Below are positions 33,585 to 42,948 of a stretch of 64,000 bases of DNA, piece by piece; position 1 is the stretch's first letter; each line of letters opens with the position of its first letter. Below the pieces are notes generated by a model that ran no database searches, had not been told where the DNA came from, and saw nothing but the letters and a program-made list of their open reading frames with translations. The DNA comes from Blastocatellia bacterium (GTDB lineage: Bacteria; Acidobacteriota; Blastocatellia; Chloracidobacteriales; Chloracidobacteriaceae). The DNA lies in contig JAIBAN010000026.1 in the NCBI GenBank assembly GCA_019695185.1, positions 17,233 to 81,232 of the forward strand. Direction: 5' to 3'. The position numbers were made by a program, and so were the translations under genes.

Positions 33585-34421
33585 CTACAAATCCCGTTTT
33601 CGAAACTGCCAGACGGCAAACAGGAACGTCACCAGAATATAGCCAATGGCCCAATAGACCATTTTTTCACTGGGAACCGAGGCTGGTGAAAAAGGGGTCA
33701 GGTTGATGTCGCGCATCAGGGGCGGCTGCATATTGTAGGCCGCCAGTTGCCACAACGACTCGCTCGGTACCAACAGGCTGGTCACAATTCCGATGTTGCG
33801 GGTCACGGTGTTTCCAAAAATGGTGCCGATTTGCTCCATCCATCCACCAATAAAGGCCATGCCGTACAGGCCGAACCCCATCACACCGTTGGCCAGAGTG
33901 CTCAGACGGGTGCCTCCGGCGATGGAAATCGTCATCAGCAACGTGCCCTCGAGAAACATGAGCGGCACGCCTTTGAGGACATTGGGAGGCGTAAACCCGC
34001 TAAAGAGCCGGGCAATCAGGAGCACGCCCCCAGCCATCATGGTCACATAGAGTGCCAGAATGCCCACATAGCCCAGCCATTTCCCGGCCACGATTTCCCA
34101 GCGCCGAATGGGTTTCGTGACCAGTGTCTGCACCACACCTGAGCCGATTTCTCCTGCCAGTGTGTCAACCGGCATCAACACCGCCGTCATGACAATCAGA
34201 AAATTGACTGCATAAAGTCCAGCCATAATCACAAAATTCAGACCAATCTGAATTTGTGTCTGGATGCGCGAGGGGCTTGCCTGCATCTTGGAGTATACAA
34301 AGTAAAAGCCAAGCGCAAAAATCAGCAAAAAAGCCGAGCCTAAAACCAGGGCAGCCAGCAGAATTTTACGCCGCCGGGCTTCGTGAAATGTGAGATGGGC
34401 GATGGTGAGCAGACCGGGCAT
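33585..34421 (-). CDS. ABC-2 type transporter permease
   Basis: The product is 278 residues with six hydrophobic segments (starting near 25, 65, 105, 135, 170 and 250). N-terminal LTIAHLTFHEARRRKI matches ABC-2/CcmB-like permeases. VLMPVDTLAGEIGSGVVQTLVTKPI is the typical loop between helices 2 and 3. The ATP-binding partner is the next gene upstream. ATG 34421 is preferred over the TTG at 34427. The start lies 4 nt from the nonamer array. The substrate is unknown. Confidence 0.9.
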   Translation of the reverse strand: MPGLLTIAHLTFHEARRRKILLAALVLGSAFLLIFALGFYFVYSKMQASPSRIQTQIQIGLNFVIMAGLYAVNFLIVMTAVLMPVDTLAGEIGSGVVQTLVTKPIRRWEIVAGKWLGYVGILALYVTMMAGGVLLIARLFSGFTPPNVLKGVPLMFLEGTLLMTISIAGGTRLSTLANGVMGFGLYGMAFIGGWMEQIGTIFGNTVTRNIGIVTSLLVPSESLWQLAAYNMQPPLMRDINLTPFSPASVPSEKMVYWAIGYILVTFLFAVWQFRKRDL

Positions 34422-34425
34422 AAGC

Positions 34426-34562
34426 AAGTCTTGGGAGTCTTGGGAGTCTTGGGAGTCTTGGGAGTCAAAACCAGGACTGAGGACTGAGGACTGAGGACTG
34501 AGAAATCTTTCTTCATCCTCAACCAGTCTTCGACTCCCAAGACTCCCAAGACTCCCAAGACT
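34426..34562. repeat. Compound nonamer/heptamer repeat element
   Basis: Outer arms are a 9-mer (TCTTGGGAG at 34426-34467; complement at 34531-34562). Inside the left arm sits a GGACTGA array of four units (34473-34501) without its own partner. The remaining loop is about 30 nt. It fills the gap between the two ABC transporter genes and shows that repeat families can nest. Confidence 0.9.
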
Positions 34563-34565
34563 GTA

Positions 34566-35483
34566 TTATCCAGGCCGTTCCGTGTCTCCAATCACTTCCA
34601 GAAACAACGATTCAAGTGAAGGTTTGACGGTCGTCAGGCGGTAAATATTGACGTTTTGGGTAACCAGCCAGCGGGCGATGTCGGCCAAAACGCTCTCGGT
34701 TTCAATTTGCAGCCGGATGATGTCCTGTTCCTGTGTCAATTGACTGCCGAATTGTGCCAGTTTTTGCAGGAGTGATGGCGTCACCGGATCCAGCTTGAGT
34801 TCAGCCAGCAGGAATTTATCAGTTTGACCCAGGCTGACTTCGCGCACCACGACGCCTCGTTTGACAAACACCACCCGGTCACAGGTGATTTCCACTTCAC
34901 TCAATAAATGGGAATTAAGAAACACCGAGGTACCCTGGTCGCGCAATTCGGAAATGATGTCACGCACCAGCAGGCGGCCCAGCGGGTCCAGCCCGGAGGT
35001 TGGTTCATCCAGGAAAATCAGGTCCGGTTCATTGAGCAGAGCCTGGGCCAGCCCAATCCGCTGGAGCATTCCTTTGCTATATTCGCGCAGCCGACGATGG
35101 GCGGCGTCCAGCATATCCACCCGGACCAGCAACTGCTCAATCCGTTGTTCCAGGCCGGAGCCACGCATTCCATACAGTTTTCCGTGAAACTGTAAAAATT
35201 CGCGCCCCGTCAGCCAATCATGAAACCGGAAATGTTCGGGCAGAAATCCAAGTTTGGCACGGGCAGCCGTGTTGCCCAGCGGTGCCCCCAGGACGCTGCC
35301 GCTCCCGGCAGTCGGTCTCACCAAACCCAACAACATTTTGATGGAGGTTGTTTTTCCGGCACCGTTCGGTCCCAAAAAACCGAACACTTCACCCCGCTTG
35401 ACTGACAGAGTCAGATTGGCGACAGCGGTTTTATCCCCAAACTGTTTGTGGAGTCCGGTTGTTTGAATAGCAAATTCAGTCAT
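34566..35483 (-). CDS. ABC transporter ATP-binding protein
   Basis: The product is 305 residues. Walker A is GPNGAGKTTS (about 40-49), the signature LREYSKGMLQRIGLAQALL, Walker B LIFLDEPTSGLDP, and the switch His in NSHLL. The C-terminal DUF4162-like region (about 220-305) is usual in ABC-2 exporters of the CcmA/NatA group. It pairs with the permease downstream. The start lies 10 nt from a CAGGGTT array. Confidence 0.95.
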   Translation of the reverse strand: MTEFAIQTTGLHKQFGDKTAVANLTLSVKRGEVFGFLGPNGAGKTTSIKMLLGLVRPTAGSGSVLGAPLGNTAARAKLGFLPEHFRFHDWLTGREFLQFHGKLYGMRGSGLEQRIEQLLVRVDMLDAAHRRLREYSKGMLQRIGLAQALLNEPDLIFLDEPTSGLDPLGRLLVRDIISELRDQGTSVFLNSHLLSEVEITCDRVVFVKRGVVVREVSLGQTDKFLLAELKLDPVTPSLLQKLAQFGSQLTQEQDIIRLQIETESVLADIARWLVTQNVNIYRLTTVKPSLESLFLEVIGDTERPG

Positions 35484-35493
35484 GGTTGAAGGT

Positions 35494-35575
35494 AGGGTTC
35501 AGGGTTCAGGGTTCAGGGAAGAAACTCAGTCCTCAGTCCTCAGTCCTCATTCCTTAGAAGAGTCCTCAGTCCTTG
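35494..35575. repeat. Hybrid heptamer element: CAGGGTT left arm, TCAGTCC right arm
   Basis: The left arm (35494-35518) is CAGGGTT units. The right arm (35525-35575) is TCAGTCC units, the last part degenerate. The two arms belong to different families and cannot pair with each other well. The right arm encodes the last residues (SKD) and the TGA stop (35568-35566) of the WG-repeat gene. Confidence 0.88.
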
Positions 35576-36750
35576 CTTTGTCGGGTTTTACTTTGCCAGA
35601 CAACGGTTCCGGCAGCATCAATGTACGTTTTACAATTTTCGCAATATTCATCGCAATTGACGCCTGCCAATCCGCCTTTGAATGGCTGCACATGGCGAAA
35701 CTGTGGGGCAATGACCGGTTTTCCTTCCGGATTGATGTAACCCCACAACAGTTTCTCATCCGGTCCCCGAACAGCCACAGCAGCCAGTCCTTCGGAAAAA
35801 TCGCGGGCATCCGCAAATGTCGGAGGAATCACAATCGTTCCAGTGGTGTCAAGATACCCATATCCGTGGTTGGTTCCGTATTGCACGAAAACCGCGCGGC
35901 CTTGGGCGAACCGTCGCACATTGGCAAATCTGGGCGGAATCACAAATTTGCCCGTCCGGTCAATAAAGCCATAGAGTTCTTCCTGAGAACCTTGATAAAG
36001 CCGGTTGTTTCGCACCATGACCTGAACTGCTGCCAGACCTTCTGAGAAATCTGCAATATCCAGCCATTTGGGATTGGAAAGCGCCAGTCTGCCGGTTTGA
36101 TCAATAAATCCCAGGTTTCCTTTCTCCAAAGTGACTAAAGCCAGGCCGTCGTGAAACGGATTGGCCACGGTCAAGAGAAACGGAACCACCACTTTTCCCT
36201 GACGATTGATGTAACCGTATTTGTCAGAACGGAATTTTCGAACTGCGGCCAGCCCTTCGGAAAAATCCGTTACCTCATAAAACTGGGCCGGAATCACCTC
36301 GTTTCCCTGCCGGTCAATAAACCCTCCGCCTCCCGTGCCGTGAAAGCGGGCTAGACCTTCGTGAAAGTCTCCGTATCTGGAATATGAAGACTTGGGCGGA
36401 ATCACCAGCCGGCCAGTTTCGTCAATGATTCCATTGATATTAAATGGATTGCGGCATTGCGGACAAAGCGACCAGCCAGCCAGTGCAAATCCTTCGGAAA
36501 AGTCACCGAAATGAACCGAGATTCCATCCTTGAAACGTGGCCGGGATAAAGGGGAATTCAAATTCTTTGAAGCTTGATTGACCTCGGCCAACAGTTCCGG
36601 ACTTTTGGGGGGAATCACCACACGTCCCTGCCGGTCAATGAATCCAGTGTTGTTTTCAATCGGAAACAAGGTCCGTGTTGCTGCTTGTTGGGCGTTCATG
36701 GTTGAAGCTCCTCCCAGAAACAGCAGGCACCAGAAAAGCAGTTTATTCAT
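35566..36750 (-). CDS. Secreted WG-repeat protein
   Basis: The product is 394 residues. A signal peptide (MNKLLFWCLLFLGGASTMNA) is followed by about seven KWG/WG repeats, each of the form GFIDRQGRVVIPP, a variable part, and DFSEGLAAV. Two unusual cysteine pairs break the pattern: LCPQCRNPF in an early repeat and CDEYCENCK in the last one, possibly metal-binding or disulfide-forming. WG proteins are thought to be binding scaffolds. ATG 36750 has AAAGGA about 10 nt upstream. The open frame to 36804 is leader. The stop is provided by the repeat array. Confidence 0.85.
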   Translation of the reverse strand: MNKLLFWCLLFLGGASTMNAQQAATRTLFPIENNTGFIDRQGRVVIPPKSPELLAEVNQASKNLNSPLSRPRFKDGISVHFGDFSEGFALAGWSLCPQCRNPFNINGIIDETGRLVIPPKSSYSRYGDFHEGLARFHGTGGGGFIDRQGNEVIPAQFYEVTDFSEGLAAVRKFRSDKYGYINRQGKVVVPFLLTVANPFHDGLALVTLEKGNLGFIDQTGRLALSNPKWLDIADFSEGLAAVQVMVRNNRLYQGSQEELYGFIDRTGKFVIPPRFANVRRFAQGRAVFVQYGTNHGYGYLDTTGTIVIPPTFADARDFSEGLAAVAVRGPDEKLLWGYINPEGKPVIAPQFRHVQPFKGGLAGVNCDEYCENCKTYIDAAGTVVWQSKTRQSKD

Positions 36751-36945
36751 TATGAGATTCCTTTCCGATGCTGCTTGCCACTTCCCAGGAGGTGGCCGGC
36801 TCAAGCAGAAAAACCTGGGACCTGAATATACGAGTGGCAGTGCATCCTATCACAACCAGTTTTTCGGCTGGCAGTTGAAACTGAAGCTGGTGGATGTGAA
36901 ATCACTCTTTACAAACCTGCCTCCGGTCCGGCTATAGTTGCCCCC

Positions 36946-37776
36946 GTGAAACCAGACAATATTCCACACTGCAATCAACCCATTGGAATTTTCGACTCAG
37001 GCGTCGGCGGATTGACGGTCTATCGGGCCGTGCGGGACCGCCTGCCCGGAGAAAACGTGGTCTATCTGGGTGATACCGCCCGAATTCCCTATGGCACCCG
37101 TTCACCGGTCACCGTCCGGCGCTATGCCATGGAGGATGCTGCCTTTCTCATGTCGCGTCATATTAAGCTGCTGGTGGTTGCCTGTAATACGGTTTCTTCA
37201 GTAGCCATGGAACTGCTGCGGGATTCGCTCCCGATTCCGGTGATTGGCATGATTGAGCCGGGGGCCAGACGGGCGGCGCAGGTTTCCCGCAGCGGAAAAA
37301 TCGGAGTCATCGGAACCGAAGCCACGGTTGGCAGCGGTGCCTATAAATCAGCCATTGGAGCGATTCGCCCCGATGCCTATGTGGTTGAGCGCAGTTGTCC
37401 GCTTTTTGTTCCGCTCACGGAGGAAGGCTGGGCGGCGCACAAGGTTGCGGAAATGGTGGCTGCCGAGTATCTTGCGCCTTTTCGGGCAATTGGCATTGAT
37501 ACACTGGTGCTGGGCTGTACTCATTACCCGATTTTGCGGCCTCTGATTCAAAAAATTGTCGGACCTGATGTGTATCTGGTTGATTCCGGTGCCAGTGCTG
37601 CCGCAGAAGTTGAACGCCTGTTGCGTGACCGGGAACTGACCGCTGACACAGTGGAACCTCCCGAAACCCAATTTTGCGTCACGGATTTCGGCGACCGGTT
37701 TCGCCGGGTGGCCGAGATTTTTTTAGGACAACCGATGGACCATCCGGAAACGGTGGACCTGTGGGGAAAACAATAA
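36946..37776 (+). CDS. murI: Glutamate racemase
   Basis: The product is 276 residues. The family signature IGIFDSGVGGLTVYRAV and YLGDTARIPYGTRS are at the start. The two catalytic cysteines are in VVACNTVSS (about 72) and LGCTHYPIL (about 184). It makes D-glutamate for peptidoglycan. The start is GTG at 36946, with no clear Shine-Dalgarno sequence. rph follows downstream, a common pairing. The stop TAA precedes the TTTTGAG array directly. Confidence 0.96.
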   Translation: MKPDNIPHCNQPIGIFDSGVGGLTVYRAVRDRLPGENVVYLGDTARIPYGTRSPVTVRRYAMEDAAFLMSRHIKLLVVACNTVSSVAMELLRDSLPIPVIGMIEPGARRAAQVSRSGKIGVIGTEATVGSGAYKSAIGAIRPDAYVVERSCPLFVPLTEEGWAAHKVAEMVAAEYLAPFRAIGIDTLVLGCTHYPILRPLIQKIVGPDVYLVDSGASAAAEVERLLRDRELTADTVEPPETQFCVTDFGDRFRRVAEIFLGQPMDHPETVDLWGKQ

Positions 37777-37888
37777 TTTTGAGTTTTGAGTTTTGAGTTC
37801 AACCTTTGGCGACTATTCCAACTTCTACCTTCCGGCAGAAGGCAAACTTCAATAACTCAAAACTCACAACTTAAAACTCAAAACTCTC
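37777..37888. repeat. TTTTGAG heptamer inverted-array element D
   Basis: The left arm (37777-37799) has three TTTTGAG units. The right arm (37854-37888) has CTCAAAA units, some degenerate. The loop is 54 nt with a perfect CCTTC/GAAGG hairpin (37828-37842). It begins one base after the murI stop and ends at the rph Shine-Dalgarno region. Confidence 0.9.
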
Positions 37889-37901
37889 TCAAGGAGATAC
37901 T

Positions 37902-38624
37902 ATGCGCCCCGATGGCAGAGCGCCCAATGTGTTGCGACCCATTACCATTACGCCCGGTTTTGCCAAACATGCCGAAGGTTCGGCTTTAATCGAATTTGGC
38001 GACACCAAGGTTTTATGCACCGCCAGTGTCGAAGACCGGGTGCCTCCATTTTTGAAAAACAAAGGAATTGGCTGGGTCACCGCTGAATATTCGATGCTGC
38101 CGCGTTCGACCGAAACCCGGACCTCCCGTGAAGTCGGGCGGGGCGGGCCTTCCGGGCGCACCCACGAAATCCAGCGATTGATTGGGCGCAGCCTGCGGGC
38201 GGTGGTCCAGACCGATAAAATGGGTGAGCGGACGATTACCCTTGATTGCGATGTGATTCAGGCCGACGGCGGCACCCGCACGGCTTCGATTACCGGAGCG
38301 TTTGTGGCGCTCGTTTTGGCCTGTCGTCATCTGCAAAAAAAAGGAGTGCTTCGCAACCTGCCGATTTCCGACTACATCGCAGCCATCAGTGTCGGAGTGG
38401 TCAATGGCACGGCAGTGCTGGACCTGAACTACATTGAAGATTCCCGCGCCGAAGTTGACATGAACGTGGTTTGCACCGGCGATGGCCGTTTTGTCGAGGT
38501 GCAGGGAACTGCCGAACACAAGCCTTTTTCAATGGAACAAATGAACTCGATGTTAGGGCTGGCCCGCAAAGGCATTGATGACCTCATCGGGCAGCAAAAG
38601 AAAATACTTGGGATTTTGGAGTAA
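37902..38624 (+). CDS. rph: Ribonuclease PH
   Basis: The product is 240 residues. Motifs are [19 protein letters not shown] at the start, [17 protein letters not shown], the phosphate-binding SRE of [23 protein letters not shown], and [16 protein letters not shown]. The enzyme trims tRNA 3' ends phosphorolytically. AAGGAG 7 nt before the ATG supports the start. The next gene lies about 40 nt downstream, so a short operon is possible. Confidence 0.97.
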   Translation: MRPDGRAPNVLRPITITPGFAKHAEGSALIEFGDTKVLCTASVEDRVPPFLKNKGIGWVTAEYSMLPRSTETRTSREVGRGGPSGRTHEIQRLIGRSLRAVVQTDKMGERTITLDCDVIQADGGTRTASITGAFVALVLACRHLQKKGVLRNLPISDYIAAISVGVVNGTAVLDLNYIEDSRAEVDMNVVCTGDGRFVEVQGTAEHKPFSMEQMNSMLGLARKGIDDLIGQQKKILGILE

Positions 38625-38667
38625 AACAGAGAGAAAGGTCGAAAGGGAAGCGGCCAAAGAGATGTCT

Positions 38668-39249
38668 ATGAAACTGTTAGTGTCTGGTTTCATCTTCATA
38701 ATCATGCTGATGGGGCTGGGAGGCACTCCGCTTTGGGCACAGAAAATTGATGTTCCCCAAACGGAGGAACCACCCAAAACCGGCCCCCAGGTCTTTCGGG
38801 ACGAAGAAGGCGGGTATCAGCTTACCCTCGAGAAAGGGTGGCGGACTGAGGTTGCGGTTGAAAACAGTGGCAAACGATCAACCGAAATTATTTTCATGGA
38901 CCGCAGTTATTCGCTCATGAAAGTAAAAAAGGAAAAAGTGCCGGCGGACCAGCCGGTTGTTCTGGACCCGGTTCGGGACCTGCTCAACCGCGAGGTGGAC
39001 AACGACCTGCATTACCGCCCGGATTTCAAAGTGATTTCCCAGGAACGTTTTGTGAACAGTGTCGGACAAGGCGTCATGTTCCAGTTCAATTACCGCCGGG
39101 TGGGCAAACCGATGACCGGACGTTATTATTTTGTGCAGACTGCGCCGGATACGATTTGGGTGATGCGGTTTACCGGCGAACAAAAATTTCACGACCCGTT
39201 GCGCTACCAGACCGACCAGTTGGCGCGAACCTTCAAACTGCTTCCCTAA
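38668..39249 (+). CDS. Exported protein of unknown function
   Basis: The product is 193 residues. The signal peptide (MKLLVSGFIFIIMLMGLGG) is followed by a likely cut after PLWA, before QKI. The mature part is a single alpha/beta domain, with FRDEEGGYQLTLEKGWRTEV near the start and TIWVMRFTGEQKFHDPLRYQ near the end. It resembles small lipoprotein-like or PsbP/Mog1-type folds in outline, but I cannot assign it. AAAGAG at 38656-38661 sets the ATG at 38668 over the one at 38662. Confidence 0.6.
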   Translation: MKLLVSGFIFIIMLMGLGGTPLWAQKIDVPQTEEPPKTGPQVFRDEEGGYQLTLEKGWRTEVAVENSGKRSTEIIFMDRSYSLMKVKKEKVPADQPVVLDPVRDLLNREVDNDLHYRPDFKVISQERFVNSVGQGVMFQFNYRRVGKPMTGRYYFVQTAPDTIWVMRFTGEQKFHDPLRYQTDQLARTFKLLP

Positions 39250-39305
39250 CGGCATCGCCGGTTGCCGCCAACCGGTTTATTTCCAACCAGAAAACCGCTT
39301 TTCTT

Positions 39306-39797
39306 ATGCAGATTGAAATCACCAAAGACGGCACCTCCTTTCAATTGGACATCACCCGTGAAAACGGCCAGCTTCAGGCCCAAATCGGGGAAACCAGACA
39401 TATTGCCGAAGTTCTTCAGCCGGAACCGAACCTGTATGTGTTCCGGATTGGAAATCAAGTGCTTCAAACCAGGGTCGCCTCCCGTGATGACGGCAAAGTG
39501 GATGTCATGTACGCCGGAAAACGAAATGTGGTGCAGGTGCTTGACCGGCGGCGGCGGGACGCCAGTACAACTGTGGCTGAGGGGCCGCAACCGGTCACTT
39601 CGCCAATGCCAGGGCGGGTGGTCCGGCTGCTGGCTGCTGTGGGTGATGAAGTTGAGGCCGGTCAGGGCGTGGTGGTGGTCGAAGCCATGAAGATGCAAAA
39701 CGAGATGGGAGCCGGCAAGGCCGGTAAAGTGATTGAAATCTGTGTCACGGAAGGCCAGACCGTCAAAGGCGGCGAAACACTGGCCGTTATTGAGTAA
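39306..39797 (+). CDS. Biotin carboxyl carrier domain protein
   Basis: The product is 163 residues. The C-terminal biotinyl domain (about 90-163) has VTSPMPGRVVRLLAAVGDEV and the biotin-accepting lysine in VEAMKMQNEMGAG. The N-terminal half (MQIEITKDGTSFQLDI) is a beta-rich extension like that of propionyl-CoA or pyruvate carboxylase carrier subunits. A free carrier of this kind often serves acyl-CoA carboxylase or decarboxylase. This suits the methylmalonyl-CoA epimerase and MeaB genes at 54.7-56.2 kb. No carboxylase gene is in the window. ATG 39306 starts the conserved domain. Confidence 0.88.
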   Translation: MQIEITKDGTSFQLDITRENGQLQAQIGETRHIAEVLQPEPNLYVFRIGNQVLQTRVASRDDGKVDVMYAGKRNVVQVLDRRRRDASTTVAEGPQPVTSPMPGRVVRLLAAVGDEVEAGQGVVVVEAMKMQNEMGAGKAGKVIEICVTEGQTVKGGETLAVIE

Positions 39798-40594
39798 TGG
39801 TGGTCCATTTACGCTCAAGGTTGAAATACCTTCGTCTGACCGGCTGGTCCTTTCTGCCCCACGTCTGCGGTCTGCTGGTGGTTGCTTATCTATTGGGGGG
39901 AGTCCCGGTGGCTGGGAAACAGGAACCCCAAACCGGAGAAAAACCGAAATGGACTGACACGGCAAACGCCCGCCGTGCCGTGGTGGCAGACACCGCTCTG
40001 GCAGCCCTGCGCCTGAACCCGGCTGTGACTGGCCGTGTGAAACAGCGGTTACGGGCCGGCCGGGCGGTCTACATTTTGCAATCCCAACGGAACCGCGAAG
40101 GGGTGCGCTATGACTGGGTGGCCGTGACCCGCCGCACCCGTGGCTGGATTGACCATCGGGCACTGGTCCGGATTGGGGTTGAAGCAGACGCCATGCGCCT
40201 GCTCAAACTCATGCAGGCCGAGTCAAATGAGTTTGACCGGTTGCGGCTGGCCTGCCTGTTTTTAGACCTTTTTCCCAAATCTCCGCACAAACCGGAAGTC
40301 TTGCTGGACCTGGGCCAAACCGCCGACCGTGAAGCACCGGCTTTGACCCGCCGGGCAGAACGGCGGGTCCGCGAGGCTGCCACCTCCCAAAATACCGACG
40401 AAAAAACCTACTTTGATAATGATTCCGGGCTGGACCGTTACAACCGGCTGGGGGTTGTGTTCCGCTATGACGAAACCGGGGCTGGTTACGCCTATGATGG
40501 CTGGGCGTACCGAGAAATTCTCCGGCTATATCCCCACAGTCCCCAGGCACAACTTGCCCGCGAACGCCGCACTGCCCCCGCCCGCCAAAAATAA
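39797..40594 (+). CDS. Exported SH3-like domain protein
   Basis: The product is 265 residues. Its ATG overlaps the carrier-protein stop by one base (TAATG), so translation is coupled. The N-terminal hydrophobic segment (about 18-38, LPHVCGLLVVAYLLGG) is a signal or anchor. Residues about 60-125 fit a bacterial SH3-like domain (ALRLNPAVTGRVKQRL, VAVTRRTRGWIDHRAL). The rest is helical, with LFLDLFPKSPHKPEVLL and a C-terminal YREILRLYPHSPQAQLA of TPR-like character. Cell-wall binding is a guess. Confidence 0.7.
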   Translation: MVVHLRSRLKYLRLTGWSFLPHVCGLLVVAYLLGGVPVAGKQEPQTGEKPKWTDTANARRAVVADTALAALRLNPAVTGRVKQRLRAGRAVYILQSQRNREGVRYDWVAVTRRTRGWIDHRALVRIGVEADAMRLLKLMQAESNEFDRLRLACLFLDLFPKSPHKPEVLLDLGQTADREAPALTRRAERRVREAATSQNTDEKTYFDNDSGLDRYNRLGVVFRYDETGAGYAYDGWAYREILRLYPHSPQAQLARERRTAPARQK

Positions 40595-40674
40595 CCCTTC
40601 CTCTTTACCATTGGAAAAAGAGTGGTTGAAGGTGTTTTTGTGACTTTGTGCTACTTTGGCTTAGTAAAGAAAGC

Positions 40675-40787
40675 TTGACAATGATGCACTCAGATATTAG
40701 ACTCCTGCCAACGTTCGAGATCGGTTGCAAAGTTCGCTTGAGCCGGTTTCAGACTTGAAATTTCTCCAGATAGAAAAGGGTGGGAGG
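40675..40787 (+). promoter_or_regulatory. dnaK leader: candidate promoter and HspR half-site
   Basis: TTGACA (40675-40680) is followed 17 nt later by TAGACT (40698-40703), a possible sigma-70-type promoter. CTTGAG at 40737-40742 matches one half of the HspR-binding HAIR motif, but the inverted half (CTCAAG) is not seen at the expected distance. GGAGG (40783-40787) lies 5 nt before the dnaK ATG. No CIRCE element is seen. Confidence 0.4.
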
Positions 40788-40792
40788 CATAA

Positions 40793-42727
40793 ATGGGTAA
40801 GATTATTGGAATTGACTTAGGGACGACGAACTCAGTTGTTGCCGTGATGGAAGGCGGTGAGCCGATTGTCATCACCAACTCCGAAGGTGCGCGCACAACA
40901 CCGTCCGTCGTGGCATTTACCAAGGATGGGAACCGGTTGGTCGGCCAGGTCGCCAAACGGCAGGCGGTGACCAATCCGGAAAACACCATTTACTCAATCA
41001 AGCGTTTTATGGGTCGCCGGTTTGATGAAGTCACGGGCGAGATTTCCCAGGTTCCGTATTCGGTTCAACCGGCATCCAATCGGGATGTCCGGGTCAATGC
41101 CGGTGGCAAAGACTGGGCTCCGCCGGAAATCTCAGCGATGATTTTGCAGAAACTCAAATCAGCCGCAGAAGATTACCTGGGTCAGTCGGTAACGGAAGCT
41201 GTGATTACGGTTCCGGCTTACTTTAACGATGCCCAACGGCAAGCAACCAAAGACGCAGGCCGGATTGCCGGTCTGGATGTGAAGCGGATTGTGAACGAAC
41301 CGACCGCTGCCGCGCTGGCTTACGGGCTGGACAAGAAGAAGGATGAAATCATCGCGGTCTTTGACTTCGGGGGCGGTACCTTTGACATCTCGGTGCTCGA
41401 AGTGGGTGAAGGCGTGGTTGAAGTGAAATCAACCAACGGCGATACGCACCTGGGCGGTGACGACATTGATAAACGCCTGATTGAATGGATTATCAGCGAG
41501 TTCAAAAAAGACCAGGGAATTGACCTTTCATCAGACAAAATGGCGTTGCAACGCCTGAAGGAAGCAACGGAAAAAGCAAAAATCGAGCTTTCTTCGGCTA
41601 TGGAGACCGAAATCAACCTGCCGTTCATCACGGCGGATGCTTCCGGGCCAAAACATTTGGTGATGAAACTCACCCGCGCCAAGTTTGAATCGCTGGTTGA
41701 AGACATTCTGCAACGGACGCTTGAACCCTGCCGCCGGGCTTTGGAAGATGCCGGCCTGAAAGCCAGCCAGATTCATGAAGTGGTGCTGGTGGGCGGTTCG
41801 ACCCGGATTCCGAAGATTCAGCAGATGGTGAAGGAATTTTTCGGCAAGGAACCCAATCGTTCGGTGAATCCGGACGAAGTGGTGGCAGTCGGCGCGGCAG
41901 TGCAGGCCGGTGTTTTGGCTGGAGACGTGAAAGACCTGCTGCTCCTGGACGTGACTCCGCTTTCGCTGGGGATTGAAACCCTGGGTGGAGTGATGACGAC
42001 GCTGATTCAGCGCAACACGACCATTCCAACCCGCAAGAGCGAAGTTTTTTCAACTGCTTCGGATAACCAGACGCAGGTTGAGGTTCACGTGCTGCAAGGT
42101 GAGCGCCCAATGGCACGCGACAACCGGACCCTGGGACGCTTCCACCTGGTGGGCATTCCGCCGGCACCGCGTGGCGTGCCGCAAATTGAAGTCACCTTTG
42201 ATATTGACGCCAATGGAATCGTCAATGTGTCGGCGAAAGACATGGGCACCGGACGCGAACAAAAGATTCAAATCACGGCCAGTTCCGGTCTTTCCAAAGA
42301 AGACATCGACAAGATGATGCGCGAGGCCGAAACCAATGCGGCGCAGGACCAGCAGGAACGCGAACGCATCGAAGCCAAAAACCGGCTTGACGGTTTGATT
42401 TACCAGACCGAAAAAGCTTTGGCGGAAAATCGTGACAAAGTGGATGCCGCCACCATCAGCGAGCTGGAAGCTGTTCTCAGCGAAGCACGGGGCAAAGTGG
42501 AAACCGGAAATGCGGCTGAACTCAACAGCCTGATTGATAAACTGGGCAAAGTTTCGCAAAAACTGGGTGAAGCAGTGTATCAACAGGCTTCAGCCGCTGG
42601 TGCTCAGGGCGCAGGTCCGGGGGCGGGTCCGGGGGCAGCCGCTGGTGCGGCCAGCGGAGCCGGTTCCAATGGCAAAGATGATGATGTCATTGATGCCGAA
42701 TATGTGGACGTCGACGACCGGAAGTAA
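40793..42727 (+). CDS. dnaK: Chaperone DnaK (Hsp70)
   Basis: The product is 644 residues, normal length. The ATPase domain (1-385) has [36 protein letters not shown] and [17 protein letters not shown]. The substrate domain starts at [17 protein letters not shown]. After an Ala/Gly-rich linker near 610, the end [10 protein letters not shown] is the usual GrpE-dependent DnaK tail. It folds and refolds proteins with DnaJ, encoded next. Notably, grpE is not between the two. Confidence 0.98.
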   Translation: MGKIIGIDLGTTNSVVAVMEGGEPIVITNSEGARTTPSVVAFTKDGNRLVGQVAKRQAVTNPENTIYSIKRFMGRRFDEVTGEISQVPYSVQPASNRDVRVNAGGKDWAPPEISAMILQKLKSAAEDYLGQSVTEAVITVPAYFNDAQRQATKDAGRIAGLDVKRIVNEPTAAALAYGLDKKKDEIIAVFDFGGGTFDISVLEVGEGVVEVKSTNGDTHLGGDDIDKRLIEWIISEFKKDQGIDLSSDKMALQRLKEATEKAKIELSSAMETEINLPFITADASGPKHLVMKLTRAKFESLVEDILQRTLEPCRRALEDAGLKASQIHEVVLVGGSTRIPKIQQMVKEFFGKEPNRSVNPDEVVAVGAAVQAGVLAGDVKDLLLLDVTPLSLGIETLGGVMTTLIQRNTTIPTRKSEVFSTASDNQTQVEVHVLQGERPMARDNRTLGRFHLVGIPPAPRGVPQIEVTFDIDANGIVNVSAKDMGTGREQKIQITASSGLSKEDIDKMMREAETNAAQDQQERERIEAKNRLDGLIYQTEKALAENRDKVDAATISELEAVLSEARGKVETGNAAELNSLIDKLGKVSQKLGEAVYQQASAAGAQGAGPGAGPGAAAGAASGAGSNGKDDDVIDAEYVDVDDRK

Positions 42728-42731
42728 TGGC

Positions 42732-42906
42732 ATGGTGGTCAATGGTCAATGGTAGATGATGTTTCCGGAAAAACAATGAGACATTGTTTGCCACTCACCA
42801 TTCGCCATTTTTCAACCCAAGTGAACGGATGATTGGGTGACAGGGTGACCGCCGGTTTCTCACCCTTCCCACCCCGGCACACTGGCATCGTTTCATCCGT
42901 TCGCTT
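42732..42906. repeat. dnaK-dnaJ gap: degenerate heptamers and an inverted repeat
   Basis: TGGTCAATGGTCAATGG (from 42732) and its loose complement CCACTCACCATTCGCCATT (42791-42809) form a weak heptamer pair. A second inverted repeat follows: 42819-42832 pairs with 42893-42906 (AAGTGAACGGATGA type, 13 of 14). No gene is visible in the 221-nt gap. The dnaJ Shine-Dalgarno sequence is GGGAGGG just before the ATG. Confidence 0.6.
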
Positions 42907-42948
42907 GATTCAGCTTGAAACCGACGGATTTTTTGACGGGGGAGGGTT

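Noticed and set aside
39246..40163. A 305-residue minus-strand open frame
   Set aside because: It is antisense to the biotin carrier and the SH3-like gene, both supported by motifs and coupling.
40683..40703. A CIRCE operator upstream of dnaK, from GCACTC
   Set aside because: Only GCACTC is present. The inverted GAGTGC half at 9-nt spacing is missing, and an HspR gene, not HrcA, is linked.
40737..40760. A full HspR HAIR operator
   Set aside because: CTTGAG occurs, but the second element (ACTTGA) is in direct rather than inverted orientation. Only a half-site is reported.
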